64,000 nt of DNA from UBA1205 sp045598105 (GTDB lineage: Bacteria; Bacteroidota; Bacteroidia; Bacteroidales; WCHB1-69), in assembly GCA_045598105.1 (NCBI GenBank), contig JAZLLK010000088.1, forward strand, positions 12,523 through 76,522, read 5' to 3'. Positions 35,500 through 44,323 of the stretch are shown here, one piece after another. The first letter of the stretch is position 1, and every line of letters starts with the position of its first letter. The position numbers and the translations under genes were made by a program. Under the pieces are notes generated by a model. That model worked only from the letters and a program-made list of their open reading frames with translations. It was not told the DNA's origin and did no database searches.

Positions 35500-37287
35500 T
35501 TAGTTTTGATTATATTTTTTCATGGCGTGCAGGGCGGCACCGTAGGCGCCCATCAGTTCAGGCATGTCGGAGAATTTTACCTTGCAGCCGGTCATTATTT
35601 CCAGTGCACGCACTACGCTGTGGTTACGGAAGGTGCCTCCCTGCACCACTATATGTTGGCCCAGTTCTGATATATTTTTCAGCTTAAGCACCTTAAACAG
35701 GCAGTTTTTTACCACCGAGTAGCTGAAGCCTGCGGCTATATCTTCTACGGCGGCGCCTTCACGCATGGCTTGTTTTACTTTAGAGTTCATAAATACGGTG
35801 CAGCGGGTGCCCAGGTCGCAGGGGTGCAAGGCGGTGCATGACAGCTTTGCAAAGTCGGCTACGGCGTAGCCGAGCATATTGGCAAATGTTTCTATGAACG
35901 AGCCGCAGCCCGAGGAGCAGGCTTCGTTTATTTCTATGCGACGTATGGAGCCGTTTTCCACAAATATGGCCTTCATGTCCTGTCCGCCTATGTCCAGTAC
36001 AAACGATACCTGTGGTTCTACCTGTTTGGCTGCCGAAAAGTGGGCCATGGTTTCCACTATGCCGTAGGGAAGGTTAAAGGCGGTTTTGAGCAAATTTTCG
36101 CCGTAGCCTGTAACGCAGGCGGAGGCTATATTCACGTTTTGCGGGTGCAGGGTGCTTTCGTGCATGTGATGCATGGCCGTGCTAAAGGCCTTAAAGCTGT
36201 CACCACAATTACGCAAATAGTCGGAATATACCACCTGTCCCATGCTGTTTAGCAGTATGATTTTGGTGGTGGTGGAGCCGCTGTCCACGCCTAAAAAGTA
36301 GTCTGCAGGGCTTTGTGTGTTAAATTCGGCTTTAGGCAGGTTATAGCATTGCTTGTGAGCCAGCCATCGGTCATATTCTTCGGTGGAGGCAAACAGGCAG
36401 TGCAGCCTGTGGGTAAAGTCGGCAGGAGTGCTGTTATGCCCGCATGTAAGGGTATATATTATCTCCATGAGCGGCAGGGGTTCTTTGTTACTTTGCTGTG
36501 CCAGCAGGGCACAGCCGGTGGCCGGTATCAGCTGGGCATGAGGCGGCAGCAGGCAGTCGGCTTCCTGTATGTTGAGCACGCGTATAAAATGTTTTTTCAG
36601 CTCCGGCAAAAAGGCGAAGGGACCACCGCACAGAAATACCTTAGGAATAATATCCATGCCCCGTGCCAGCGAGGCAGTTACCTGCATGGCCACGGCATTG
36701 AATACCGAGGCGGCTATGTCGGCACGGCTCACATTGCGGGCTATGAGGTTTTGTATGTCGGTTTTGGAGAATACACCACAGCGGGAGGCTATGGGGTATA
36801 TGGTGTGGGCACCGGCAGCCAGGCTATTGAGCTCATGGGTGCTTATGCCCAGCAGGGCGGCAGTTTGGTCTATGAAAGCCCCTGTGCCGCCGGCACAACT
36901 GCCGTTCATGCGTATGTCGGGAATTTTTCCGGACTCAAAAAATATCATTTTGCTGTCCTCACCGCCCATGTCTATGAAGGTGTGCACGTCGGAATAGAGC
37001 GTTTTTACCGTTTCGGCAGCAGCTACCACCTCCTGCACAAATTCCAAATTATATTGTTCGGCATAGCCCATGCCCACCGAGCCGGTAATCACCAATTTCA
37101 GCTTGCATTTGCCCAAAGCGAAGTATAGCTTGGTGGCTATGAGGTAGCCCGTGTGGCGTATGTTGGCATTGTGCCGCACGTAGTCGGAGAATATAATGTG
37201 CTGCTTATTATCGGTAACGCACACTTTGAGTGTGGTGGAGCCTATGTCTATGCCTATATTATAAACCGGTAATGTGTTAGTTATCAT
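35500..37287 (-). CDS. Acyl-CoA dehydratase activase, tandem BadF/BadG/BcrA/BcrD ATPase domains
   Basis: The 595 residues hold two ASKHA ATPase domains. The first starts IGIDIGSTTLKVCVTD and has FIDMGGEDSKMI and MNGSCAGGTGAFIDQ. The second starts FLGVDSGSTTTKIILLN near residue 315 and has VLDIGGQDMKAIF and NEACSSGCGSFIE. In characterised activases a [4Fe-4S] cluster is held between Cys of two such domains, and ATP drives electron injection into the dehydratase. The gene overlaps tetR by 11 bp and precedes the DUF2229 gene. In many anaerobes these two are one protein of about 1400 residues. Confidence 0.9.
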   Translation of the reverse strand: MITNTLPVYNIGIDIGSTTLKVCVTDNKQHIIFSDYVRHNANIRHTGYLIATKLYFALGKCKLKLVITGSVGMGYAEQYNLEFVQEVVAAAETVKTLYSDVHTFIDMGGEDSKMIFFESGKIPDIRMNGSCAGGTGAFIDQTAALLGISTHELNSLAAGAHTIYPIASRCGVFSKTDIQNLIARNVSRADIAASVFNAVAMQVTASLARGMDIIPKVFLCGGPFAFLPELKKHFIRVLNIQEADCLLPPHAQLIPATGCALLAQQSNKEPLPLMEIIYTLTCGHNSTPADFTHRLHCLFASTEEYDRWLAHKQCYNLPKAEFNTQSPADYFLGVDSGSTTTKIILLNSMGQVVYSDYLRNCGDSFKAFSTAMHHMHESTLHPQNVNIASACVTGYGENLLKTAFNLPYGIVETMAHFSAAKQVEPQVSFVLDIGGQDMKAIFVENGSIRRIEINEACSSGCGSFIETFANMLGYAVADFAKLSCTALHPCDLGTRCTVFMNSKVKQAMREGAAVEDIAAGFSYSVVKNCLFKVLKLKNISELGQHIVVQGGTFRNHSVVRALEIMTGCKVKFSDMPELMGAYGAALHAMKKYNQN

Positions 37288-37918
37288 GGTGTGGTGCTGT
37301 GCTTATAAGGTTAAGTATGGTTCTTACATTTTCAGTTTTACGCTGGGCTAAAAATTTTTTGTAAGCCTCTTGTGATATGGCGTTGAGATTTTTTACCATC
37401 GGTATGCCTATGTAGGCAAATACATTGAGACACAGTATATCATATATGAGGTTTTGAGCGCTTATGTAACGAATGCGTCCTGCTTGGGCTTCCCGCTGAA
37501 TACCGGTTTCCAATGCGGATAGTATTTGCTCATAGTAAGGAAAGAGCAAATCTATGGTGTGGTGTATGTTGCTGTGGTTATTAATAATTTCGCTTACTAT
37601 AAAATAGGGTAGCTTAGGGTGAGCGGCCATAAGGTCAAAGTGGGTTTCTATGCCGAAGGTAATCTTTTGGGTAAGGGGCATGTCTTCATTGAGCAGAAAG
37701 GACAACGAGTTCATAAACAGCTGTGCGTAATGCTCAAATACCTTTACAAACAAATTGTCTTTAGTGCGAAAGTAGTAGTGCAACATGGCGTGGGTAACGC
37801 CTGCCTGACGGGCTATTTCGGTGGTAGTAGCCATTTGGTAGCCTTTGTCCAAAAATATTTCTTTGGCTGCCATGAGTATGGCTTTTTCGGTATTGTTGTC
37901 TTTGCTTTTTACCTGCAT
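37277..37918 (-). CDS. TetR/AcrR family repressor of the activase operon
   Basis: The start is placed at ATG 37918 (213 residues), because an upstream frame extension would run through the operator and promoter. The N-terminal HTH is standard: AILMAAKEIFLDKGYQMATTTEIARQAGVTHAMLHYYFRTKDNLF. The C-terminal ligand domain is helical. A perfect palindrome lies 20 bp upstream, so autoregulation and control of the two following genes are very likely. The ligand may be an acyl-CoA or fatty acid, by analogy with other TetR proteins next to acyl-CoA genes, but that is a guess. Confidence 0.92.
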   Translation of the reverse strand: MQVKSKDNNTEKAILMAAKEIFLDKGYQMATTTEIARQAGVTHAMLHYYFRTKDNLFVKVFEHYAQLFMNSLSFLLNEDMPLTQKITFGIETHFDLMAAHPKLPYFIVSEIINNHSNIHHTIDLLFPYYEQILSALETGIQREAQAGRIRYISAQNLIYDILCLNVFAYIGIPMVKNLNAISQEAYKKFLAQRKTENVRTILNLISTAPHHDN

Positions 37919-37937
37919 AATGTTATGTATTAGTGTG

Positions 37938-37966
37938 TTAACAATATTGTTTAACAATATTGTTAA
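37938..37966. promoter_or_regulatory. Operator of the TetR regulator: 29-bp perfect palindrome
   Basis: TTAACAATATTGTT (37938-37951), a central T, and AACAATATTGTTAA (37953-37966) form a perfect palindrome. It holds two tandem copies of the self-complementary 12-mer AACAATATTGTT, with starts 13 bp apart, as if two dimers bind. On the minus strand it directly follows the -7 element, so binding would block initiation. Confidence 0.8.
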
Positions 37967-37973
37967 TAAAACG

Positions 37974-37981
37974 CAAAGGTA
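37974..37981 (-). promoter_or_regulatory. -7 promoter element of the tetR-activase operon
   Basis: Minus-strand TACCTTTG, 7 bp upstream of the palindromic operator and 55 bp before the tetR start. Confidence 0.7.
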
Positions 37982-38060
37982 ACATTTTTTTTTCAATGTG
38001 TGGAAAGTATAATGTGTAAGGGTTACACATGTTGCGTTCCCTGTGTCGCCGTGAAAAACC

Positions 38061-38094
38061 GGTAATCCTATATGCACAGCCTATGCGGGGAAAA
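38061..38094. repeat. 34-bp dispersed repeat, copy 1
   Basis: Nearly identical to 38946-38979: both share ATGCACAGCCTATGCGGGG and flanking bases and differ only in CCTATATG versus CTTGTATG. Same orientation. Confidence 0.75.
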
Positions 38095-38523
38095 ATTAAA
38101 TTAAAGAAAAACAGAAACGGAAGGCGTTGCTTATGCAACGGGAAGCCTGCTGCAAGGCAAATTTTCCTTGTACGCCATAAACTTACAGACAAAATTTTCC
38201 TTTTGCATGCTTATTGCATTCCCTTCCGTTCCTAAAAAAAACTCCACTTTCAGTGGTGAGAAAACTACTTTAATACACGTTATGCTTATGATAATGAACT
38301 ATATACATTACCATTGTTGGGAGAAAAACGGGGTGTATCGCTGCAGCAGGTCGAGTTACTTATTTGATGTAGTTATATGTTTATATATAATTGTAATTAA
38401 ATGAGTTATAGACAAATTTTGTTGAATTTTAACATTGTAAAAATCAACTGTTTTAATGGTAAATTTATAGTTTAATCTATTAATCAAAGGAATATCGTAA
38501 TTATAGCATTATTCATATCTATT

Positions 38524-38554
38524 TACTTTCTTTGACTTCCATACAAAGAAAGTA
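38524..38554. repeat. Inverted repeat around 9-base loop
   Basis: TACTTTCTTTG (38524-38534) is the reverse complement of CAAAGAAAGTA (38544-38554). There is no U-tract, so it is not a simple terminator. Similar hairpins act as intergenic repeats in Bacteroidota. Confidence 0.65.
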
Positions 38555-38945
38555 ACAAAGAATTTTGCGATTAAGCTTTATACCAAGCAAGTCGAAGGTT
38601 TGTTTGGTTAAAGCGGAGCAAAATCACCGAAGGTAAAAATCACCGCGGAACCTCCATGCCTAAAAATGAAGCATTTTTTGCTAAACCGCTGATGCTGCTT
38701 TTCCTTATGGTAAGCATTTACCATACTTTATATATTTATTCATACTTCAACAAAATCTTTCTCTATTCCCGTCGCAGCCGACACCGGTTCTTAACGCAAA
38801 AAATACATCATTTTCTATACGGCATTCCGCTTATGCGGTTCGTTTAGGTACATGTTATACCATATTTTAATTGTTATACCTACTCAATAATGGAACTCCG
38901 TCAATGTTTTTCTTTTTTTTAATTTCTGTTATACCATTAAAAGCA

Positions 38946-38979
38946 GGTAATCTTGTATGCACAGCCTATGCGGGGAAAA
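38946..38979. repeat. 34-bp dispersed repeat, copy 2
   Basis: Second copy of 38061-38094, 885 bp apart in the same orientation. Confidence 0.75.
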
Positions 38980-39178
38980 TATATACTAAAAAATACAATG
39001 ATTATATAAAACGATTGTAAATATATAATAATGTAATTTTATGTTTGAATATCGGTTGTATATTTTATTAATCATGCGTATGAGCAATAAAAGCGGAATT
39101 GGGAATCTGTTCCGGTAGTGGTGCACAATATTTTTATATAACATGCGTTATATATAATTTATGGTAAACTATACATAC

Positions 39179-41287
39179 ATGAAGAGGATACTTATAATAG
39201 CGGGGCTGGTGCTTATGTGCGGTGCCATGGTGCAGGCACAGGAAGAACGTATTACCGGCTTGTATATACATGATACCGTAGCCGGTTTGCACCGGCAAAT
39301 GAAGGTGCGTAAGCATGCACAAGGGGTGTTTTATACGCCCATACAGTTGCCTTTTACTGATGATTTTTCCCATTATACGGGTTACCCCGATACGGCGTTG
39401 TGGATAGATAATTATGCTTATGTGAGCACGGGTTTTGCATGTAACGCACCCACTATAGGCAGTGTGCTGCTTGACGCTATTGATGAGCGGGGGCAATTAT
39501 ACGGGCAGGCGTCCGTTTCTACCTTTGGTGCCGATACGCTTACAAGCAGGCCTATAAGGTTAGATTCGGTATGGGTGCCTTTAAAGCGGGCCATGGAGCT
39601 GTCTGACAGCCTGTATTTCAGCTTTTATTATCAGCCGGGAGGCGGCAAAGGCAAGGCATGGGAGCGTATAGGCAATGATCCCGAGCCTAAGGATTCGCTC
39701 ATATTGGAATTTGGTTATCAAACAGGGGATACCGCTCTGCTGTATTATATTACCGATATGCAGACCATAGCCGATACCATAATAGTTGGCGATACCATAA
39801 TAAGTGTCTGTAACAGTAATATATACATTATAGCCGAGCAGAACTATTACCCCGGTGATGTGGTAGAGGTGCCTTGTGATTCGGTATTGTGTATGGAGGT
39901 AATATGGGAGAAGGTGTGGGCTACACCCGGCATGACTCTTAGCGAGTTTGAAACGCTGTACGGCACCAATTTCAGGCAGGTGATGATACCCGTAAACGAT
40001 ACAAAATATTTGAATGCGGGTTTTCAGTTCAGGTTTCGCAATATGGCATCATTGGAATATGAGAGTGATGCGGCGTGGGCATGCAATGTGGATTTTTGGA
40101 ACATAGATTATGTACGCCTGAATAGGGCACGTACCATGGCCGATACGGTTATAGATGATGTGGCCTTTGCCGAAAATCCGGGCTCGTTGCTGCAGCCGTA
40201 CACGGCTATGCCGTGGTCGCATTTCAATGCTAATACCGCTAAGTATTTAAAGCCTTCGTTTACTACCAGGCTTACCAATTTATACAACGTAACCAAAAAC
40301 ACCACCTATGAGCAGTGGGTTACCGATGAAGCCGGCAATACCATAGGTACTTATTCGGGCGGTGCGTACAATATAGACCCTTATTATCGCAGCGGGTATC
40401 AAACATACGCTCCGCATGCATCGCCTGCCATGGCTGCCATTACCTTTCCCGCTGCCGTGCATGACAGCGTGGGTATTATAATGTACCATTTGTTCAAGGA
40501 GGCAGGCAGTGGGGACAAAAATGCCTATAATGATACTGCCCGTTATCATCAGTGTTTTTATAATTATTTTTCCTACGATGACGGCACGCCTGAAAGCGGC
40601 TATGTGGTAACCTCATCGGTGTATCCTTATACTACCTCACTGGCGGTGGCCTACACCATGGAGCTTGCCGATACTTTAAGGGCGGTGCGTATGTATATTA
40701 ATAAGCCCTTGACCGATAACAGTCCGTATGACTTTATGATAGCCCTGTGGGGTGATAATAACGGCAAGCCCGGTGAGTTGCTCTATGAGGAAGCGGTGGA
40801 GCAGGAATACAGCCATGACATGTATGGCATGCAGCATTTTGAACTGAAGGAGCCTCAGGCGGTGCAAGGAAAAATATATGTAGGCTATTCCACTACTTCA
40901 CATAATTTTTTGAACATAGGGTTTGACCAAAATACCAACGCATCGGAGCAGGTGTTCTATCGCACCTCAGGAGGCTGGCAGAACAGTTTTGTGCAGGGAA
41001 CGCCCATGATACGTGCCGTAACGGGGGCACGCTATGCGTATAGTCATTTGGCTGAGGCCGCAGTAACGCAGCCGGTATGTTATCCTAATCCTGCCTCCGG
41101 CATAATATATTATGATAACGGTGTGGACTATAACATGGTAGAAATATACGCCGTAAACGGCCAAATGCTGCTGAGGACTGCCGCTACGGGCAGTGCCGAT
41201 GTGAGCATGTTGCCGCAGGGTATGTATGTTATAAGGCTTATAGGTGATAATGGCGTGTACACGCAAAAAATAAGCATAATACGATAA
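39179..41287 (+). CDS. T9SS cargo protein with C-terminal sorting domain
   Basis: The start at 39179 puts a signal peptide (MKRILIIAGLVLMCGAMVQA) at the very N-terminus; an ATG six codons earlier would spoil it. The 702-residue protein is mostly beta-rich, without recognised catalytic motifs. The last ~75 residues form a type A T9SS sorting domain: VCYPNPASGIIYYDNG, then VEIYAVNGQMLLRT, DVSMLPQGMYVIRLIG and a Lys-Ile end. It should be exported to the cell surface or released. Its stop overlaps the tlyA start by one base (TAATG), so the two are translated from one mRNA, an odd pairing. Confidence 0.9.
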   Translation: MKRILIIAGLVLMCGAMVQAQEERITGLYIHDTVAGLHRQMKVRKHAQGVFYTPIQLPFTDDFSHYTGYPDTALWIDNYAYVSTGFACNAPTIGSVLLDAIDERGQLYGQASVSTFGADTLTSRPIRLDSVWVPLKRAMELSDSLYFSFYYQPGGGKGKAWERIGNDPEPKDSLILEFGYQTGDTALLYYITDMQTIADTIIVGDTIISVCNSNIYIIAEQNYYPGDVVEVPCDSVLCMEVIWEKVWATPGMTLSEFETLYGTNFRQVMIPVNDTKYLNAGFQFRFRNMASLEYESDAAWACNVDFWNIDYVRLNRARTMADTVIDDVAFAENPGSLLQPYTAMPWSHFNANTAKYLKPSFTTRLTNLYNVTKNTTYEQWVTDEAGNTIGTYSGGAYNIDPYYRSGYQTYAPHASPAMAAITFPAAVHDSVGIIMYHLFKEAGSGDKNAYNDTARYHQCFYNYFSYDDGTPESGYVVTSSVYPYTTSLAVAYTMELADTLRAVRMYINKPLTDNSPYDFMIALWGDNNGKPGELLYEEAVEQEYSHDMYGMQHFELKEPQAVQGKIYVGYSTTSHNFLNIGFDQNTNASEQVFYRTSGGWQNSFVQGTPMIRAVTGARYAYSHLAEAAVTQPVCYPNPASGIIYYDNGVDYNMVEIYAVNGQMLLRTAATGSADVSMLPQGMYVIRLIGDNGVYTQKISIIR

Positions 41288-42093
41288 TGGAGGAGAACAG
41301 ACTGGATGTGGAACTGGTACGCCGAGGCTTATTTTTGTCCCGTGAAAAAGCCTGTGATGCCATAAAGAATGCGCAGGTGCAGGTGAAGGGAAAAACCATT
41401 ACCAAGCCGGCTTATATGGTGAGTGAGGCCGATGATATAATATTGGGAGAGCAACTGTTGCCTTATGTGAGCAAGGGCGGGCTCAAACTGGAGAAGGCCA
41501 TAGAGCAGTTTCATCTTAATTTTGAAGGGAAAACGGTGCTGGATGTGGGCTGTTCCACGGGCGGCTTTGCCGACTGTGCCCTGCAACATGGTGCCCAATA
41601 CGTGTATGGTATAGATGTGGGTACTAATCAGCTGGACAACAGGCTGAAAAATGAAAAACGACTCACTTATATAGAAAACCTGAACGTAAAGGATGTATGT
41701 TTGTCGCATTTGAACGGCTGCATGCCCGACTGGGTAGTGGCCGATGTATCGTTTATATCACTTACCTATATATTTCCTTATATTAAGCCATTGTTACATG
41801 AGGGCAGTGAATTGGTGTTGCTTATTAAGCCTCAGTTTGAGCTGAGTGCGGCTTCGCTGGACCGTAATGGTATAGTGCGTAATGTCAAACATCACATTAT
41901 GGCCATAGAGCGGGTGGTGCATGCTGCGGCCACGTATGGTTTGTATTGGAAAAAAATAGACTATGCACCTTTAATGTCATACAAGAAGAATATAGAATAT
42001 ATAGTGTGGCTCACGCAAAAGCCACAGGTGGTGCAGTCTGATTTTGCTCATTTGGTAAACACGGCCTTTGCCGAAAAGAAAAAAATGAAATAG
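41287..42093 (+). CDS. tlyA: TlyA family rRNA methyltransferase
   Basis: The 268-residue protein has an S4 RNA-binding domain (residues ~4-65, RLDVELVRRGLFLSREKA) and an FtsJ-like methyltransferase with the SAM motif VLDVGCSTGGFADCAL and catalytic-type LLIKPQFEL. TlyA methylates ribose of 16S and 23S rRNA in mycobacteria and affects capreomycin response; hemolysin is an old label. It overlaps the T9SS cargo gene and is followed 1 bp later by a CPBP protease gene. Confidence 0.94.
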   Translation: MEENRLDVELVRRGLFLSREKACDAIKNAQVQVKGKTITKPAYMVSEADDIILGEQLLPYVSKGGLKLEKAIEQFHLNFEGKTVLDVGCSTGGFADCALQHGAQYVYGIDVGTNQLDNRLKNEKRLTYIENLNVKDVCLSHLNGCMPDWVVADVSFISLTYIFPYIKPLLHEGSELVLLIKPQFELSAASLDRNGIVRNVKHHIMAIERVVHAAATYGLYWKKIDYAPLMSYKKNIEYIVWLTQKPQVVQSDFAHLVNTAFAEKKKMK

Positions 42094-42094
42094 T

Positions 42095-42994
42095 ATGAAG
42101 TTATTTGATATAAACAAGGCATCCAATCAGTTGGCCATATTCCTGTTTGTAATGGGTATAGGCATTATGGTGTCGGGGGTATTATTATACGTGCTAAGCA
42201 GGGTAATGCAATGCCCTGTGGAAGAAATGGAGTATCATGCTTCTGCCATGAGGGTGGAGGCGGTGCTGTCACAGCTCATGGTGTTTTTATTGCCTTCATT
42301 GGCTTTGGCGGCATGGGTGCATAGGGTTAATAATGCTTATTATTTACCAGTGAATGTGCATGTAGGATATGCCAATGCGGGTATGGCCATACTGCTTATG
42401 CTGGTGAGTATGCCTGTGATGTCATGTGTGGTGGCGTTGAATGAAGCGGCAGTTTTGCCGCAAGGCATGCATGTTATAGAAAGCTGGCTGAGGGAGCAGG
42501 AGCAGACCATGGCATTAAGGACCGAGACCTTATTAAATGCTTCCCGTGCCGATGTATTGGCCGTGAACATATTGGTAATAGCCCTATTGCCGGCATTGTG
42601 TGAGGAAGTATTGTTTAGAGGGGTGCTGGTGAATTGGTTACACAGGTTGTGTGGCAATATGCATGTGGTAATATGGCTGTCGGCCATAATGTTTAGTGCC
42701 TGTCACATGCAGTTTTACGGTTTTGTGCCCCGCATGCTTTTAGGCGCGGCATTCGGTTATATGGTATGGTGGACGGGGTCCTTATGGACATCGGTGCTGG
42801 CACATGGCATGAATAATGCCGTGGTGGTAATAGCTGCCTACGGATATCACAAGGGGCTGTGGAGTGATGTGTATAATTCTACCGCAGTGTCCGATGTACG
42901 CTGGTGGGCGGTGGCTGCCTCGGTAGCGGCTACAGCGGCTGTGCTATATTTATTATATGCCTATAATCGTCAACACAGGGAATTGAAGCCATAA
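42095..42994 (+). CDS. CPBP family intramembrane metalloprotease
   Basis: The 299 residues include about eight membrane helices. The CPBP (ABI) motifs are complete: EEVLFRG at 170-176, H204 in FSACHMQFYG, and HGMNN at 237-241. Members cleave peptides inside the membrane or process CAAX-like substrates; bacterial targets are mostly unknown. It starts 1 bp after tlyA and ends 2 bp before the convergent batE-like gene. Confidence 0.92.
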   Translation: MKLFDINKASNQLAIFLFVMGIGIMVSGVLLYVLSRVMQCPVEEMEYHASAMRVEAVLSQLMVFLLPSLALAAWVHRVNNAYYLPVNVHVGYANAGMAILLMLVSMPVMSCVVALNEAAVLPQGMHVIESWLREQEQTMALRTETLLNASRADVLAVNILVIALLPALCEEVLFRGVLVNWLHRLCGNMHVVIWLSAIMFSACHMQFYGFVPRMLLGAAFGYMVWWTGSLWTSVLAHGMNNAVVVIAAYGYHKGLWSDVYNSTAVSDVRWWAVAASVAATAAVLYLLYAYNRQHRELKP

Positions 42995-42996
42995 TA

Positions 42997-43743
42997 TTAT
43001 ATTACTTCAGCGTTTTCGGCTTCTATCCAGCCTTTTTCATTGTTAGGAAATTTTACCTCTATCCATCCGGCCGTGTGGTCGGTAATGGTGGCTTTTATGC
43101 CTTCATGAACGGTAAAAAGACTGGTGCCGGAGGCATCGGGAGTGCTTTTTACTACCACACTCATGGCGGTAACTATTATTTTATTGCGGGCAAGGCTTTG
43201 CCGGTTGCTTATGCAGGCCAGCATTATGGCGAAAATCATGAGTGTGCCGCATATTATTGATAATATCAAACCATGCATGCGCCATGATGCTGATTTACCT
43301 ATGAGCACAAGCAGTATGCACAAACAGGTGAAAATGGCCATAATAATGGAACATACTGCCCAGCCGTTGGCTGAAAAAAGGTGTAATATGCTATTGGCCC
43401 ACCTTTGTATAAGGAGGGGGTGAGTATCGGTTTTGTCTATAATGTGCTCATTGGCAAAGGCTAAATTGTGTATAATATCTTCATTGGCAGGCGCCAGGCG
43501 GAGGGCACGTTCGTACCATAGTATGGATAGGCCTATTTGGTCATTTTTATAGTAGGCATTGCCTAAATTATAGTATAGGTCGGCATCATGGTAGCCTTGG
43601 TTTACACATTGTGTATATAGGGCTATGGCCTGCGTATATTGATGCTGATTATAGGCCTTGTTGGCTTGGGTAAAGGTGTTGGCCCTGGTATATATGGAGG
43701 CTATAAGCAGTGCTATGAACAAAAAATAATTTTTTACTTTCAT
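42997..43743 (-). CDS. batE: BatE-like protein: TPR, two membrane helices, SH3b domain
   Basis: The 248-residue protein has a signal peptide, TPR units at ~25-100 (DADLYYNLGNAYYKNDQIG and LSILWYERALRLAPANED), two membrane helices at about 124-150 and 158-183, and a C-terminal bacterial SH3 domain ending GWIEAENAEVI. The order matches BatE of the Bacteroides aerotolerance operon. The usual partners (MoxR, BatA-D) are absent, so this copy stands alone. A paralogue of BatE cannot be excluded. Confidence 0.82.
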   Translation of the reverse strand: MKVKNYFLFIALLIASIYTRANTFTQANKAYNQHQYTQAIALYTQCVNQGYHDADLYYNLGNAYYKNDQIGLSILWYERALRLAPANEDIIHNLAFANEHIIDKTDTHPLLIQRWANSILHLFSANGWAVCSIIMAIFTCLCILLVLIGKSASWRMHGLILSIICGTLMIFAIMLACISNRQSLARNKIIVTAMSVVVKSTPDASGTSLFTVHEGIKATITDHTAGWIEVKFPNNEKGWIEAENAEVI

Positions 43744-43933
43744 TGTATGTATTATTAAATCATATTATATAACATAACGCATTACAGGTGCAGTTTATTT
43801 TATATGTAGGGTGAATATTGCTAATAAATTTTTTGGGGGGAGGTGTGCCGACCGATACCATGAGCAGAATAATGTATAATATGTGCGTGATAAATACTTT
43901 ATATGTTGAATATGAGGAAAAACTACACATTAC

Positions 43934-43956
43934 TTTTTTGTGCTCCGCACAAAAAA
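43934..43956. repeat. Inverted repeat TTTTTTGTGC / GCACAAAAAA
   Basis: Arms 43934-43943 and 43947-43956 around the loop TCC. The A- and T-runs are within the stem, so it is a weak terminator candidate for either strand. Confidence 0.6.
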
Positions 43957-44221
43957 ACGGAGCCTTATATAGGAAAACCAAGGGGGTAAGGAGCGGTAAA
44001 GATGGCGGATGGTGCGTGGTAGCCGGCTACTGCAGACGGTTCGTAGAACGAGTTCTCACACGAGTATTACATAATTGCATACATTTTGTATTATTTAGCA
44101 TTATATAAGTGTATTTTATATGTAATATGTTGGTTATGTGTTTATAATTATTTCTATTATAGTTATATTGCTCTATAATGGAGCTACTGTATGTATTTAC
44201 GGGGTATTTTACTAAGGTCGT

Positions 44222-44229
44222 ATTTTTGC
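44222..44229 (+). promoter_or_regulatory. Orphan -7-like element
   Basis: TATTTTTG faces the plus strand with no gene downstream on that strand; the nearest structure is the hairpin at 44269-44296. It may be a chance match. Confidence 0.3.
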
Positions 44230-44261
44230 AAAGAAGGGGTGATTATTTTGTGCGGTAATAA

Positions 44262-44296
44262 TAAAAAAAGCTTTCCCATTACCATGGGAAAGCTTA
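44262..44296 (-). terminator. Terminator of the TPR-barrel operon
   Basis: AAGCTTTCCCAT (44269-44280) pairs with ATGGGAAAGCTT (44285-44296) around TACC. On the minus strand it is followed by a T-run. It lies 28 bp after the stop at 44324. Confidence 0.88.
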
Positions 44297-44323
44297 TATG
44301 AAATATTTTTGCGATAAACGTAA

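Larger units (their letters stand above)
37982..39178. other. 1.2-kb region without supported genes, with short repeats
   Basis: No open frame here has family features or normal codon use. It contains two copies of a 34-bp repeat and a 31-bp inverted repeat. The 38600-38690 stretch, with AAATCACCGAAGG and AAATCACCGCGG, looks like fragments of an intergenic repeat family. The sequence is more AT-rich than neighbouring genes. It may be a decayed mobile element or gene remnant. Confidence 0.5.
43744..44261. other. Region without supported genes
   Basis: Short open frames on both strands lack family features or start signals. The one notable element is the inverted repeat at 43934-43956. The promoter-like TATTTTTG at 44222 points toward the terminator of the next gene. 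Confidence 0.5.

Noticed and set aside
33963..37128. Long plus-strand open frames (219 and 271 residues) opposite the activase operon
   Set aside because: They lie antisense to genes with complete domains, have shadow-type composition rich in Gly, Tyr and Val, and lack promoters.
37919..38077. N-terminal extension of the TetR protein up to 38077
   Set aside because: It would be translated from upstream of the promoter and operator; the HTH begins normally from 37918.
43818..44108. 96-residue plus-strand frame in the gap after batE
   Set aside because: No family features, no promoter, and composition like non-coding DNA.
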